A stretch of DNA of 64,000 nt from NCBI GenBank assembly GCA_004001285.1, contig AP018697.1, forward strand, positions 620,001 through 684,000, given 5' to 3'. Positions 49,459 to 61,806 of the stretch are shown here, piece by piece. Source of the DNA: Arthrobacter sp. MN05-02. Its GTDB lineage: Bacteria; Actinomycetota; Actinomycetes; Actinomycetales; Micrococcaceae. The notes beneath the pieces were generated by a model. The model saw nothing but the letters and a program-made list of their open reading frames with translations, was not told the DNA's origin and did not search any database. Both the position numbers and the translations under genes were made by a program. Each line of letters opens with the position of its first letter. The first letter of the stretch is position 1.

Positions 49459-50298
49459 GTGAGTTCATCCCTGACCCTCGCAGCCGGCACCACCGTGCAG
49501 CGGCCGCGACGCCTGCTCCTCGCCCTCGGCGCAGCGCTCATCGTCGCCACCTATCTGTTCCTCGTGATCGTCCAGCCCGCGGAGATCGCCGGCGGCGTGG
49601 GCAGCACGGCGTCGCTCGTCTCCCTCCTCGGGTTCCTCGGCGGTGGCGCGCTGCTGGTCGGCGGCATCCTGCCGATGCTGAGCACCAGCTCCCTCGTGGT
49701 CATGCCCCTCGGTATCGCCCTGAACATCGCCATCGGACAGGTGGCCGGGACGCTGGGCATGCAGATCTACCTCGACGCGATCGGGACGGTCCTCGTCGCC
49801 GTCCTCGCAGGTCCCGCTGCCGGCGCGGCCACGGGAGCGATCAGCAACGCCATCTGGGGGCTCTTCAACCCGTTCGCGCTGCCGTTCGCGGCCGGCGCCG
49901 CACTCATCGGGCTGCTGGCCGGCATGGCGGCGAAGTACGGTGCGTTCCGCAGGGTGTACCTGGCGCCCGTCGCGGGCCTCGTCGTCGGGGCGATCGGCGG
50001 ACTCGTGGCCGCACCGGTGGCGGTCTTCATGTTCGGTGCGGCCGGGACCTTCGGGACCAATGCCATCATCGCGGTGTTCCGCTCCATGGGGGACAAGCTG
50101 CTCGTCGCCGCGACCAAGCAGGGGCTGCTGTCGGATTCCCTGGACAAGGTCGTGGTCTTCGTCCTCGTGGCGCTCATCGTGTACGCGCTCCCGCCGCGCG
50201 CGGTGCGCCAGTTCCCCTTCGCGCGCGCCCACCGCGTCCTCGGCGCCAGGACCGGCACGCCCGCGCGGCCGGCGCACGGGAACGACGCCGGCGCCTGA
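49459..50298 (+). CDS. ECF transporter S component (probably nucleoside/base specific)
   Basis: 279 residues with about six membrane helices (LLLALGAALIVATYLFLVIV, LVSLLGFLGGGALLVGGILP, VLVAVLAGPAAGAATGAIS, LAPVAGLVVGAIGGLVAAPV, VVFVLVALIVYALP). S components capture vitamins, nucleosides or ions for ECF transporters. The neighbouring nucleoside hydrolase and GntR regulator suggest a nucleoside. The GTG at 49459 after AAGGAA is the chosen start; an upstream in-frame ATG would add 14 residues. T and A components follow immediately. Confidence 0.82.
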   Translation: MSSSLTLAAGTTVQRPRRLLLALGAALIVATYLFLVIVQPAEIAGGVGSTASLVSLLGFLGGGALLVGGILPMLSTSSLVVMPLGIALNIAIGQVAGTLGMQIYLDAIGTVLVAVLAGPAAGAATGAISNAIWGLFNPFALPFAAGAALIGLLAGMAAKYGAFRRVYLAPVAGLVVGAIGGLVAAPVAVFMFGAAGTFGTNAIIAVFRSMGDKLLVAATKQGLLSDSLDKVVVFVLVALIVYALPPRAVRQFPFARAHRVLGARTGTPARPAHGNDAGA

Positions 50299-50301
50299 CC
50301 C

Positions 50302-51057
50302 ATGCCGCGCCGCAGGATCTACAACCCGCTGACCGAGCTGCTCGCCGCAGTCCTGCTGGTGGTCCTCGTCCTCGTGGTGAACCGCTGGGAGTTCTCCCTC
50401 GCGGTCCTGGTGCTCGTGGTGGTGCCCGCCGTACTCCTGTCCGGCAGGGGCCGGCAGATCGGGCTCGCGGTCATCCTGGTGGCAGGTCCGCTCGTCCTCT
50501 CGTCCCTGCTGCTGCATGGCCTGTTCTACCCCGAGGGCAGCACGGTCCTGCTCGACCTCGGGATCGCACGGGTCACGACGGAGGGCCTGTCCTTCGCCGC
50601 CGCCATGGGGTTGCGCATGGGCGTGTTCGCCGGGGTGCTGCTGCCGGCCGCGATGACGCTCGACATCCCCGAACTCCTGGCCACCATGACGCACCGCGGG
50701 TGGAACCGGAAGCTGGTGTTCGTCGTGGGGTCCGCCGTCGGGCTCATCCCGCACGTCGCGTCGCGTGCGCGGCAGATCACGCGCTCGCAGCAGGCACGCG
50801 GGCTCGTCGTCGGACGCGGTCCGGTCTCCCGCGTCCGCGCCCTGCTGGCCGTGCTGACTCCGCTGGTCATCGGCCTCCTCGTGGACGCCTCCGAGCGCAA
50901 CTCCATGCTCGAGGCCCGCGGCTTCTCGTCCGGCGGAACCCGCACGAGCTACCTGCCGGACACCGACACCGCCCGCCAGCGGGGTGCGCGGCGTGCCATG
51001 GTCGTCGCGGTCGGGGTGTTCTCCGTGGCCTGGCTCGTCGTCCCGGGCGCCGCATGA
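50302..51057 (+). CDS. ECF transporter T component (EcfT)
   Basis: 251-residue energy-coupling transmembrane protein, CbiQ/EcfT family, with about five or six helices. The two coupling helices, RGWNRKLVF and SRARQITRSQQARGLVVG plus the RGFSSGG end, carry the Ala-Arg-Gly motifs that touch the ATPases. It lies three bases after the S gene, and its stop overlaps the ATPase start (ATGA). It belongs to the S-T-A operon. Confidence 0.88.
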   Translation: MPRRRIYNPLTELLAAVLLVVLVLVVNRWEFSLAVLVLVVVPAVLLSGRGRQIGLAVILVAGPLVLSSLLLHGLFYPEGSTVLLDLGIARVTTEGLSFAAAMGLRMGVFAGVLLPAAMTLDIPELLATMTHRGWNRKLVFVVGSAVGLIPHVASRARQITRSQQARGLVVGRGPVSRVRALLAVLTPLVIGLLVDASERNSMLEARGFSSGGTRTSYLPDTDTARQRGARRAMVVAVGVFSVAWLVVPGAA

Positions 51058-52562
51058 TCAGCCTCGAGGGCGAATCCTTCGCCTACGACGAGGGTGTGCC
51101 CGTGCTCGCCGACGTCGCCCTCACCGTGGGCCCGGGGGAGTACCTGGTCGTCGCGGGTGCCTCCGGCTCGGGCAAGACGACGCTGGCGCGGTTGCTCGCC
51201 GGGCAGACCGGCGCGGCTGCGGGGTCCGTCTTCCGCGGATCGATCACGCTCGACGGCGAGACGATCCGCTTCACGGGTTCGCCCACCGACCCGCGCGTCG
51301 ATCCCGCGGCCTGGAGCGCCCACGTCGCCTACGTGGCACAGGGCGCATGGGGACAGCTGTCCATGATGTGCGCCACCGTCGGTGAGGAGATCGCCTTCGG
51401 CCCGTCCAATCGCGGCATCCCCACCGATCAGCTGCGGGACGCAGTGCACGAGGTCGCCGCTGCCCTGGCACTGACCCCGCTCCTGGACCGTGACCCGCGC
51501 CGGCTGTCCGGCGGCCAGCTCCAGCGCACTCTCATCGCCGCGGCGATGGTCCAGCGCCCTCGGGTGCTGGTCCTCGACGAGCCTTTCCAGGGTCTCGACG
51601 ACGACGCGGTGCGGGACATCGCCGGAGCCCTGGCCGCCCTGCGACGGGACGGGGCCGCGGTCGTGGTCTGCGAACCGATGCTGCCGCGGGCCGCGCCGCA
51701 GGACGCCCGCGTCGTGGCGCTCGCGGACGGCCGCCCGGTGTTCGCGGGTCCGCTCGCGGAGGCCCGCTGGGCAGGACTGCGCCGCTACGGCATCGGAACG
51801 GCAGGCGACCCGCCGCGACTCGGGACAGGCTCCGCAGCGGGTCACGACCGGCCCCGGACCGAGCCGGCCGCCCCCGCGCTCGTCGCGCTCGAGGGAGTCG
51901 ACTTCCGTCATCGCGAGGCCGGACCGGTGGCCGCGCCCGTCGGCCTGCACGGGATCGACCTCGCCGTCCTGCCGGGGGAGATCGTCGCGGTGAGGGGAGC
52001 CAACGGCTCGGGGAAATCCACGCTGCTGCAGCACCTCAACGGCCTGCACAGGGCCGACAGCGGCTCCGTGACGGTGGGCGGAGTGCCGATCGTCCGCCAG
52101 CCGACGGGAACCCTCGCCGCCACGGTCGGGTACCTGTTCCAGGACACGGACCAGCAGCTCTTCGAGCGGACGGCGCTGCGCGAGGTGTCCTTCGGGCCAC
52201 GGGCCACGGGCGTCCACAGGCGGAAGGCGCTCCGGCGGGCGTCGGCGGCGCTCGAGGGAGTGGGGCTCGGAGCGCTGGCCGACGCCCACCCCTACGAACT
52301 GGGCTTCGTCCAGCGGCGCCTGGTGGCCCTCGCCTCCATCATCGCGACGGGGCCGGCCGTGTGGGTGCTCGACGAACCGACCGCGGGCCTCGACGAGGCC
52401 GCACGCACACTGCTGGCCACCCTGCTGGCCCGGCACGCGCGAGGGGGAGGGGCCGTGGTCCTGGCGACCCACGACGCCGCGTTCGCCGAAACCGTCGCAC
52501 ATCGGACCATCTGGCTCGAGGACGGCAGGATCGTCCCGGAGCGCTCCGGGCCCGCCGCCTGA
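51054..52562 (+). CDS. ECF transporter ATPase, fused A and A' cassettes
   Basis: 502 residues containing two ABC cassettes in one chain. Cassette 1 (1-250): Walker A GASGSGKTT, signature LSGGQLQR, Walker B VLVLDEPFQGLDD. Cassette 2 (about 275-500): Walker A GANGSGKST, Walker B WVLDEPTAGLDEA, but the signature reads YELGFVQRR in place of LSGGQ. A degenerate second signature is seen in other fused actinobacterial Ecf ATPases, so one active site probably dominates. Overlaps the EcfT gene by four bases. It energises nucleoside-type uptake by the S component. Confidence 0.9.
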   Translation: MISLEGESFAYDEGVPVLADVALTVGPGEYLVVAGASGSGKTTLARLLAGQTGAAAGSVFRGSITLDGETIRFTGSPTDPRVDPAAWSAHVAYVAQGAWGQLSMMCATVGEEIAFGPSNRGIPTDQLRDAVHEVAAALALTPLLDRDPRRLSGGQLQRTLIAAAMVQRPRVLVLDEPFQGLDDDAVRDIAGALAALRRDGAAVVVCEPMLPRAAPQDARVVALADGRPVFAGPLAEARWAGLRRYGIGTAGDPPRLGTGSAAGHDRPRTEPAAPALVALEGVDFRHREAGPVAAPVGLHGIDLAVLPGEIVAVRGANGSGKSTLLQHLNGLHRADSGSVTVGGVPIVRQPTGTLAATVGYLFQDTDQQLFERTALREVSFGPRATGVHRRKALRRASAALEGVGLGALADAHPYELGFVQRRLVALASIIATGPAVWVLDEPTAGLDEAARTLLATLLARHARGGGAVVLATHDAAFAETVAHRTIWLEDGRIVPERSGPAA

Positions 52563-52604
52563 TCGCCCTCCCGCAGGGCACGGCCAGCCCCTAGGGTGGG
52601 ACCC

Positions 52605-53459
52605 ATGGACCTCTTGCGCGAGCGGCACCGCACCGTCCCTACGCGGGGCGCGGAGCTCGCCGTCTTCGAGTACGGCGTGGACCCGCGGGCCGACGCACCC
52701 ACGATCGTCCTCGTGCACGGGTACCCCGACGACCATCGGGTGTTCCACCCCGTCCTGCGCGAGCTCGCGCCCACGCACCACCTCGTGGCCTTCGACACCC
52801 GGAATGCCGGACGGTCGCGCACGCTGGGCGGTGCCGGCTTCACGCTGGCGGAACTGGTGGACGACGTGTTCGCCGTGCTCGAGGCCGTCGAAGCCCCGGG
52901 CGGGGTGCGGCTCGTCGGCCACGACTGGGGGTCCATCCAGGGCTGGGCCGTGCTCCAGGACGAGCGCTCGCACGGGCTGGTCATCGACTACACCAGCATC
53001 TCCGGGCCCGATCTCCACCACTTCTCCCGCTGGCTGCGCGGCCGCTTCCGGAAGCCGCACCTGGTGCCGCAGGGGCTCGGACAGGTGCTGCGCAGCTGGT
53101 ACGTCGGGGCGTTCCAGCTGCCGGTCCTCCCGGAACTGTTGTGGAAGTACGCCCTGACCCGGCGTTACGAGCTGACCGCGCGGCGGAACGTGGGCGCGGA
53201 TCCCGTCCGCGGTCTCGCCCTGTACCGGACCACCATGTTCTCGGCGCTCGAGCCGCCGCGGCGTGGTGCGATCTCCGTTCCCGTCCACGTCATCGTGCCG
53301 CTGAAGGACCCGTTCCTCTCGCCGCATCTCGTCGACGGCCTGGAGGAGTGGGTCGAGGACCTGACGGTCACCACCGTCCCCGGGGGCCACTGGTGGATCG
53401 CCTCACGGCCCCGTGCCTTCGCCGAACTGCTCGATCCGGCGCTGCGCGAGGACGCCTGA
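52605..53459 (+). CDS. Alpha/beta hydrolase, epoxide hydrolase-like
   Basis: 284 residues. VLVHGYPDD gives the oxyanion-hole HGYP, and the nucleophile elbow is VGHDWGS with D107 in place of serine, the mark of epoxide hydrolases and haloalkane dehalogenases. The catalytic histidine is in PGGHWWIASRPRAF. The cap region (residues about 130-210) is present. An epoxide or halide substrate is inferred from the Asp nucleophile. The ATG at 52605 is chosen; one nine bases upstream is also in frame. It converges with the SNF2 gene, six bases between stops. Confidence 0.86.
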   Translation: MDLLRERHRTVPTRGAELAVFEYGVDPRADAPTIVLVHGYPDDHRVFHPVLRELAPTHHLVAFDTRNAGRSRTLGGAGFTLAELVDDVFAVLEAVEAPGGVRLVGHDWGSIQGWAVLQDERSHGLVIDYTSISGPDLHHFSRWLRGRFRKPHLVPQGLGQVLRSWYVGAFQLPVLPELLWKYALTRRYELTARRNVGADPVRGLALYRTTMFSALEPPRRGAISVPVHVIVPLKDPFLSPHLVDGLEEWVEDLTVTTVPGGHWWIASRPRAFAELLDPALREDA

Positions 53460-53465
53460 CCGGCG

Positions 53466-56762
<3,297 letters not shown>

Positions 56763-56901
56763 AATTCCATGCTCTCACGCGACGGTGACGCTCCCCGGCC
56801 ACGGACTCCCCTCAGTGGGCGACGACGAAGGACCCCCGCGCCTGCCCTACTGTTGGTAAGGGGGCTTATACCGGCAGGACTGGCGGAACAGAAGAGGTCG
56901 C

Positions 56902-58203
56902 GTGTTCGAAGCAGCAAGCATCATCTATGCGGCGGCGGGTCTCGCCGTCCTCGCAGCAGCGCTCCTGCCACGGCTGCTCATGCGGGCTCCGGTCTCCATG
57001 CCGATGGTGTTCCTCGCCGCGGGGATCGTGGTGTTCAGCTTCGCGAAGGACCTTCCCGATCCCGATCCGGTGGCCTACAGCGATGTGACGATCCACCTGA
57101 GTGAGGTCTGCGTCATCGTCTCGCTGATGGGGGCCGGGCTGGCGCTCGACCGCAAGCTCGGCTGGCGCCGCTGGTCCACCACCTGGCGCCTCCTCGGCAT
57201 CGCGATGCCCCTGTGCATCCTCGTCCTGACGCTGCTGGGACTGTGGGTCCTCGGGCTCGGACTCGCGTCGGCCCTGCTGGTCGCGGCGGCGCTCGCCCCG
57301 ACCGACCCGGTCCTCGCGTCCGAGGTCCAGGTGGGGGAGCCCTCGGAGTCGGAGGAGGACCTGGAGGCCGAGGACGAGGTGCGGTTCGGCCTGACCTCCG
57401 AAGCCGGTCTCAACGACGGTCTCGCCTTCCCGTTCGTGTACCTCGCCATCCTGATGAGCACGGTGGGCCTGTCGCCCGCGGCATGGGGTGTGGAGTGGAT
57501 CCTGCTCGATGTGCTCTGGCGGATGATCGTCGGCTGTGCGTTCGGCTTCGGGATGGGCAAGCTGCTCGGCCGGATCTTCTTCCGCACGCCGATCAAGAGC
57601 GTCCGCCTCGCCAACTACTCCGAGGGGTTCGTCGCCCTCGCGGCGACGTTCCTGACGTACGGGCTCACCGAGGCGATCGAGGGCTACGGTTTCATCGCGG
57701 TCTTCGTGTGCGCCGTGACCATCCGTGCCGGGGAACAGACCCACGGCTACCACGGCGTGCTGCACAGCTACATCGAGCAGCTCGAACGGCTCCTCACCGT
57801 CGTCGTGCTCGTCCTGCTCGGCGGGGCCGTGGCGCGGGGCCTGTTCGAGGGCCTGCGGCCGCTGGAGGTGGTGGTCGCCGCCGCCTTCGTCCTGCTGGTG
57901 CGGCCCGTCACGGCCTGGTTCAGCCTGGCGCGGGGCAAGACCGGCCCGTGGGAGCGCCGCACGCTCGCCTTCTTCGGAGTGCGCGGCATCGGGTCCATCT
58001 ACTACCTGAGCTACGCCCTCTCGAAGGGCGAGTTCGCCGCCGACGAGAGCACACTGTGGCGCGTCGGGGGACTCGTGATCGTCATCTCCATCGTCATCCA
58101 CGGCATCACCGCCGCGCCCGCCATCAACGCGCTCGACCGCGCGCGGCAGCGCAAGGCTCGTGAGCAGGGCGACGAGGCGCAGGCACCCAATACCCCGGTC
58201 TAG
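56902..58203 (+). CDS. Cation/proton antiporter (CPA1 family)
   Basis: 433 residues with about 12 membrane helices. The ion-binding region is ALAPTDPVLASEVQVGEPSE and SEAGLNDGLAFPFVYLAIL, the aspartates of the NhaP/CPA1 unwound helices. GVRGIGSIYYLSYAL is a conserved later helix. It exchanges Na+ or K+ for H+ across the membrane. The start is GTG. Its stop and that of benE share CTAG in the convergent junction. Monocistronic. Confidence 0.9.
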   Translation: MFEAASIIYAAAGLAVLAAALLPRLLMRAPVSMPMVFLAAGIVVFSFAKDLPDPDPVAYSDVTIHLSEVCVIVSLMGAGLALDRKLGWRRWSTTWRLLGIAMPLCILVLTLLGLWVLGLGLASALLVAAALAPTDPVLASEVQVGEPSESEEDLEAEDEVRFGLTSEAGLNDGLAFPFVYLAILMSTVGLSPAAWGVEWILLDVLWRMIVGCAFGFGMGKLLGRIFFRTPIKSVRLANYSEGFVALAATFLTYGLTEAIEGYGFIAVFVCAVTIRAGEQTHGYHGVLHSYIEQLERLLTVVVLVLLGGAVARGLFEGLRPLEVVVAAAFVLLVRPVTAWFSLARGKTGPWERRTLAFFGVRGIGSIYYLSYALSKGEFAADESTLWRVGGLVIVISIVIHGITAAPAINALDRARQRKAREQGDEAQAPNTPV

Positions 58204-59405
58204 TGGCGTCCGCCCGGCCTCCTACGGATCGTCCGTTCCAGGGTCGCGCGCACCACGAGCCCGCCCACGAGGGCCCAGAACGCGCCGCCGATGCCCAGGA
58301 CGGACAGGCCCGACGCCGCCAGGAGGAACGTCACGGCGCCGCTCATGCGGCCGGTAGCGTCGCTGAATGCCGCGGTGACCGCCGTCGCCATGGTGCTGAT
58401 GAGCGCGAGGCCGGCGACCGCCTCCACGAGTCCGGCCGGTGCGGCACCGACGACGACGACGAGCGCGCCCGAGGCCGCGGCGAGCACCAGGTAGGCGAGT
58501 CCCGCCGTGAGGGCGGCGATCCAGCGACGGTCGCGGTCCTCGCCCGCCCCTTCACCCGCGGACAGCGCGGCGGACAGGGCCGCGAGGTTGACGGCGTGCC
58601 CGCCGAACGGGGCGACGAGGGCGGTACCGACCCCTGTCACCGCGAGGGCGGGACGCCAGGGCGCCCGATAGCCGAAGGATGCCAGGACGGCCGCGCCGGG
58701 GAGGTTCTGCGACGCCATCGTCACCACGTAGAGGGGCAGGGCTATCCCCACGACGGCGGCCGGGTCGAGGACGGGCACGGTGAACACCGGCGTCGGCACC
58801 AGGGCGGACGGGTCGATGACGGTCCCGTGGCGGGCGAGCTGGAGGCCGATGACAGCCAGGGCCGCGACGAGGGCGAGCGGTACGGCCCACTTCGGGACGA
58901 CGGCGGAGGCGGCCAGCCATACGGCGATCACGGGCAGCACCAGCAGCGGGATGGTACCCAGGGACTGGAACGGCGCCAGGCAGAGGGGCAGCAGCACCCC
59001 CGCGAGCATGGCCTGCGCCAGATGCTGGGGGATGCGTGCGACGAGCCGCCCGAGCCAGGGCACCGCGCCGGTCAGCGCGAACAGGAGACCCGTGACCAGG
59101 AACGCCCCCACGGCCGCCGGCCAGCCTCCCGCCGGGATGCTCGCCCCGGCCAGTAGTGCGGCCCCCGGGGTGGACCACGAGAGCGTGACGGGGAGCCTGA
59201 AGCGCAGCGCCAGGAGGACGATCCCGACGCCGACGACGGCGGTCAGCGCGAGCAGGCCCGATGCCGCCTCCTCCGGCGAGGCGCCCGTGGCGCGCAGTCC
59301 CGCGAGTACGACGGCGAAGGAGGACGTGAAACCGACGAGGGCCGTGACGACGCCCGCGAGGACGGGTTCGTGCAGGCTGGGCCGGACGGCCGGGCTGGTG
59401 TGCAC
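58200..59405 (-). CDS. benE: Benzoate/H+ symporter family protein BenE
   Basis: 401 residues with about 12 helices of the BenE family: GFTSSFAVVLAGLRATGASP at the N-terminus, TLSWSTPGAALLAG, SQNLPGAAVLASFGY, and APFGGHAVNLAALSAALSAG are the family signatures. It imports benzoate or a related aromatic acid with protons. The start is GTG after AGGAGATACGCG. It is divergent from an XRE-cupin regulator, the usual pairing for this family, with an operator-like palindrome at its -10. Confidence 0.9.
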   Translation of the reverse strand: MHTSPAVRPSLHEPVLAGVVTALVGFTSSFAVVLAGLRATGASPEEAASGLLALTAVVGVGIVLLALRFRLPVTLSWSTPGAALLAGASIPAGGWPAAVGAFLVTGLLFALTGAVPWLGRLVARIPQHLAQAMLAGVLLPLCLAPFQSLGTIPLLVLPVIAVWLAASAVVPKWAVPLALVAALAVIGLQLARHGTVIDPSALVPTPVFTVPVLDPAAVVGIALPLYVVTMASQNLPGAAVLASFGYRAPWRPALAVTGVGTALVAPFGGHAVNLAALSAALSAGEGAGEDRDRRWIAALTAGLAYLVLAAASGALVVVVGAAPAGLVEAVAGLALISTMATAVTAAFSDATGRMSGAVTFLLAASGLSVLGIGGAFWALVGGLVVRATLERTIRRRPGGRH

Positions 59406-59444
59406 CGCGTATCTCCTGTTCGGAGCGCTGCAGCCCCAGAGGTG

Positions 59445-59458
59445 TTCTGTATACGGAA
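59445..59458. promoter_or_regulatory. Operator-like palindrome overlapping benE -10
   Basis: TTCTGTATACGGAA is palindromic except for one symmetric pair. TATACA inside it on the minus strand is a fitting benE -10, so repressor binding would block transcription. The XRE-cupin regulator starts 22 bases away and could be a leaderless gene (TAGGAT at 59468-59473, ATG at 59480). Confidence 0.55.
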
Positions 59459-59479
59459 CGGCAAGCGTAGGATGCAGGG

Positions 59480-60034
59480 ATGCCCGAGGACAAGCCCGCC
59501 CCCGACATGTCGCCGCGAGCCGCCGTCGCCCGACGCATCACGGAACTGCGACGCGCGCGGGGATTCACGCTGAGCGGCCTCGCGTCCCGCGCGGGCATCG
59601 GGAAGGGGACGCTGTCCGAACTCGAGGCCGGCACCCGCAACCCGACGCTCGAGACGCTCTACGCGCTCGCCGGACCGCTCGGGGTGCCGCTCACGGGACT
59701 CGTGGGCGACGGAACCGGGCACAGCGTCTCGGACGGGGTCGTCGACGCCCGCCTGCTGACGGTATGGACGCACGACGACGGCGGCACCACCGAGGTCTTC
59801 TGGCTCACCATCGCCGCGCGGGGGACGCGGGTCTCGCCGCCGCATCACCACGGCACCGTGGAGCATCTCCGGGTGGTGCGGGGGACGGCCCGTGTGGGAG
59901 CCTCCGGTGCCGAGGCGCTCGTCCGGGCAGGGGAGACCTTCTCGTGGCCCGCCGACACCGAGCACACCTATGCGGCGAGCGACGGCAGGGTGCAGGGCGT
60001 CCTCACCATCGAGACGCTGCCGCGCGGATTCTGA
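59480..60034 (+). CDS. XRE-family regulator with cupin domain
   Basis: 184 residues. The helix-turn-helix is at about 12-70 ([40 protein letters not shown]), with a C-terminal cupin at about 105-180 ([35 protein letters not shown]) carrying metal-binding histidines. Divergent from benE, which it probably regulates. A TAGGAT -10 element only six bases from the ATG suggests a leaderless mRNA. Confidence 0.9.
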   Translation: MPEDKPAPDMSPRAAVARRITELRRARGFTLSGLASRAGIGKGTLSELEAGTRNPTLETLYALAGPLGVPLTGLVGDGTGHSVSDGVVDARLLTVWTHDDGGTTEVFWLTIAARGTRVSPPHHHGTVEHLRVVRGTARVGASGAEALVRAGETFSWPADTEHTYAASDGRVQGVLTIETLPRGF

Positions 60035-60196
60035 TCAGGCGGTGCGGGCCTGTTCCAGGCGCCGCTGCACGGCTTCCAGCTCATCGCTCAGGGACTGCAG
60101 GCGTGCGGTGTTCTGCTCGACGGCGAGCGCCCGGACGAGTTGGTCCTGGCGCTCCCGGAGCGCGGCTTCGGAGGTCTGCGATTCGCTGTTCGGCAT
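60035..60196 (-). CDS. Small coiled-coil protein (53 residues)
   Basis: [20 protein letters not shown] and onward to [18 protein letters not shown]: a heptad-like pattern of Leu/Ala with charged residues predicts a single amphipathic coiled coil. No family is recognised. It is shorter than usual gene-prediction cut-offs. Coding is plausible because the frame is clean and the composition protein-like, but the ribosome site is weak. It converges with the XRE gene, whose stop is immediately adjacent. Confidence 0.5.
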   Translation of the reverse strand: MPNSESQTSEAALRERQDQLVRALAVEQNTARLQSLSDELEAVQRRLEQARTA

Positions 60197-60261
60197 GGCC
60201 CCAGTCTGTCAGGGCGCCCTGCAGCGCGCGACCGCGCCTTCTCGCGGTGACGCAGGAAATA

Positions 60262-60334
60262 GATGCACCCGGGCAACCGTTCTCTCAAAAGGTCCGCGGC
60301 CCCCGCCGCGGTCCCGGAAATCGAGAGGTGCATC
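60262..60334 (+). ncRNA. Structured leader sequestering the ribosome site of the luciferase-like gene
   Basis: GATGCAC (60262-60268) pairs with GTGCATC (60328-60334), two bases before the ATG. CTCTC (60282-60286) pairs with GAGAG (60323-60327), continuing the same stem side, and CCGCGGC-CCCC-GCCGCGG (60294-60311) is a terminal hairpin. GGGCAACCG lies unpaired. The ribosome site GAGAGG is inside the helix, so folding would repress translation. I cannot assign it to a known class by eye. Confidence 0.5.
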
Positions 60335-60335
60335 C

Positions 60336-61325
60336 ATGTCTGTCCCCCTGTCCATCCTGGATCTGGCGCAGGTCGCCGAGGGTTCGACGCCCGCCGAGAC
60401 GTTCGCCTCCAGCGTGTCGCTCGCGCAGCACGCGGAGTCGTGGGGCTATCGCCGTATCTGGTACGCCGAGCACCACAACATGGGCAGCATCGCGTCGTCG
60501 GCCACGAGCGTGCTGATCGCGCACGTCGCCGCCCACACGTCGACCATCCGCCTCGGTGCCGGCGGTGTCATGCTGCCCAACCACTCGCCGCTGACGATCG
60601 CGGAGCAGTTCGGCACCCTCGAGAGCCTGCATCCGGGGCGGATCGACCTCGGCCTCGGCCGGGCGCCCGGCAGCGACCAGGTCACCGCGCGTGCACTGCG
60701 TCGAGACCCGCAGTCGGCCGACAGCTTCCCGCAGGACGTCCTCGAGCTGCAGGGGTACCTGACCGGTGAGACGCGGGTCCCGGGGGTGCAGGCCACGCCC
60801 GGGAAGGGCACCGACGTCCCGCTGTACATCCTCGGCTCCTCCCTCTTCGGCGCCCGGCTCGCAGCCGCCCTCGGCCTGCCCTTCGCCTTCGCCTCCCACT
60901 TCGCGCCGCAGGCCCTGCTGGATGCCGCCTCCATCTACCGCCGGGAGTTCACCCCGTCGGCGCAGGCGGACAAGCCGCACTTCATCGCCGGCGTCAACGT
61001 CATCGCGGCGGACACCGCCAACGACGCCCATTCCGAGTTCCACGAGGCGATGTTGCGTCGCGTGACACTCCTCCTCGGGCGTGGGCAGACCTTCACCCGC
61101 GAGGAGTCCGAGGCCATCCTCGCGTCGCCGGGGGGTCAGCAGATGGCCGACATGGCGCGCTACAGCGCCGTGGGGACCCCCGACGTCGTCCGGGACTACC
61201 TGGAGCGCTTCGCCGACCGGATCGGCGCCGACGAACTCATCGTCGCGACCCAGGCCGGCACCACCGAGGCCTGGCTGCGCTCCTTCGAATTGCTCGCCGG
61301 AGCCATGCTGCCCGTGGCCGCCTGA
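60336..61325 (+). CDS. LLM class flavin-dependent oxidoreductase (luciferase-like)
   Basis: 329 residues of the bacterial-luciferase-like family. [40 protein letters not shown], and [20 protein letters not shown] are characteristic of the MsnO8-type subgroup, followed by [14 protein letters not shown]. It uses reduced flavin and O2; the substrate is unknown. Its translation start region is buried in a leader stem (separate entry). Confidence 0.9.
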   Translation: MSVPLSILDLAQVAEGSTPAETFASSVSLAQHAESWGYRRIWYAEHHNMGSIASSATSVLIAHVAAHTSTIRLGAGGVMLPNHSPLTIAEQFGTLESLHPGRIDLGLGRAPGSDQVTARALRRDPQSADSFPQDVLELQGYLTGETRVPGVQATPGKGTDVPLYILGSSLFGARLAAALGLPFAFASHFAPQALLDAASIYRREFTPSAQADKPHFIAGVNVIAADTANDAHSEFHEAMLRRVTLLLGRGQTFTREESEAILASPGGQQMADMARYSAVGTPDVVRDYLERFADRIGADELIVATQAGTTEAWLRSFELLAGAMLPVAA

Positions 61326-61535
61326 AGGTCACGGATCAAAAAACCTTCGAACTCTGCTTGCCATTACCCTCCAACGTTTGGTTAAGTGGATCCCGGTTGT
61401 AGTGTTGCGCATTTGTATTTCGCGCGGTTTAGCCCTCGCGGGATAGGCCGCGTCTCTGAAAAAGCGGACAAGCACGCCGCGACTGGGGCGTTCCGAAAGT
61501 CGGATCGCGTCTGAATTTCAGAAGGATAAACAAAA
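61326..61535 (+). promoter_or_regulatory. Long AT-richer leader of the cold-shock gene
   Basis: These 210 bases hold no gene. TTGGTT (about 61378-61383) and TAGTGT (61400-61405) with 16-base spacing are a plausible promoter, giving a 5' leader of roughly 120 bases, as expected for cspA mRNAs whose leader controls cold induction. AGAAGGATAAAC is the ribosome site. Confidence 0.5.
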
Positions 61536-61739
61536 ATGGCAACAGGTACCGTGAAGTGGTTCAACGCTGAGAAGGGCTTTGGATTCATTGCTCCCGACGA
61601 CGGAAGCGCAGATGTGTTCGCACACTTCTCCGCCATCAACGCGAGCGGCTACCGCTCGCTCGATGAGAACCAGAAGGTCAGCTTCGACACCGAGCAGGGC
61701 CCCAAGGGTCCTCAGGCGTCGAACATCCAGCCCCTCTAA
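61536..61739 (+). CDS. cspA: Cold-shock protein
   Basis: 67 residues, one cold-shock domain. [16 protein letters not shown] contains RNP1 (KGFGFI) and DVFAHFSAI contains RNP2. It binds single-stranded RNA/DNA as a chaperone to relieve secondary structure. Its leader is AT-richer than neighbours and a typical terminator with a T-run follows. It is usual for actinobacterial CspA. Confidence 0.96.
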   Translation: MATGTVKWFNAEKGFGFIAPDDGSADVFAHFSAINASGYRSLDENQKVSFDTEQGPKGPQASNIQPL

Positions 61740-61772
61740 GGCTCGGATCTTCAACTAGATCTTTTCGTGGGA

Positions 61773-61805
61773 AGCAGGTCGGACTCCGGTCCGGCCTGCT
61801 TTTTC
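61773..61805 (+). terminator. cspA terminator
   Basis: A 12-bp stem AGCAGGTCGGAC/GTCCGGCCTGCT with one G-T pair and a TCCG loop, followed by TTTTC. It is the most classical intrinsic terminator in the window. Confidence 0.88.
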
Positions 61806-61806
61806 G

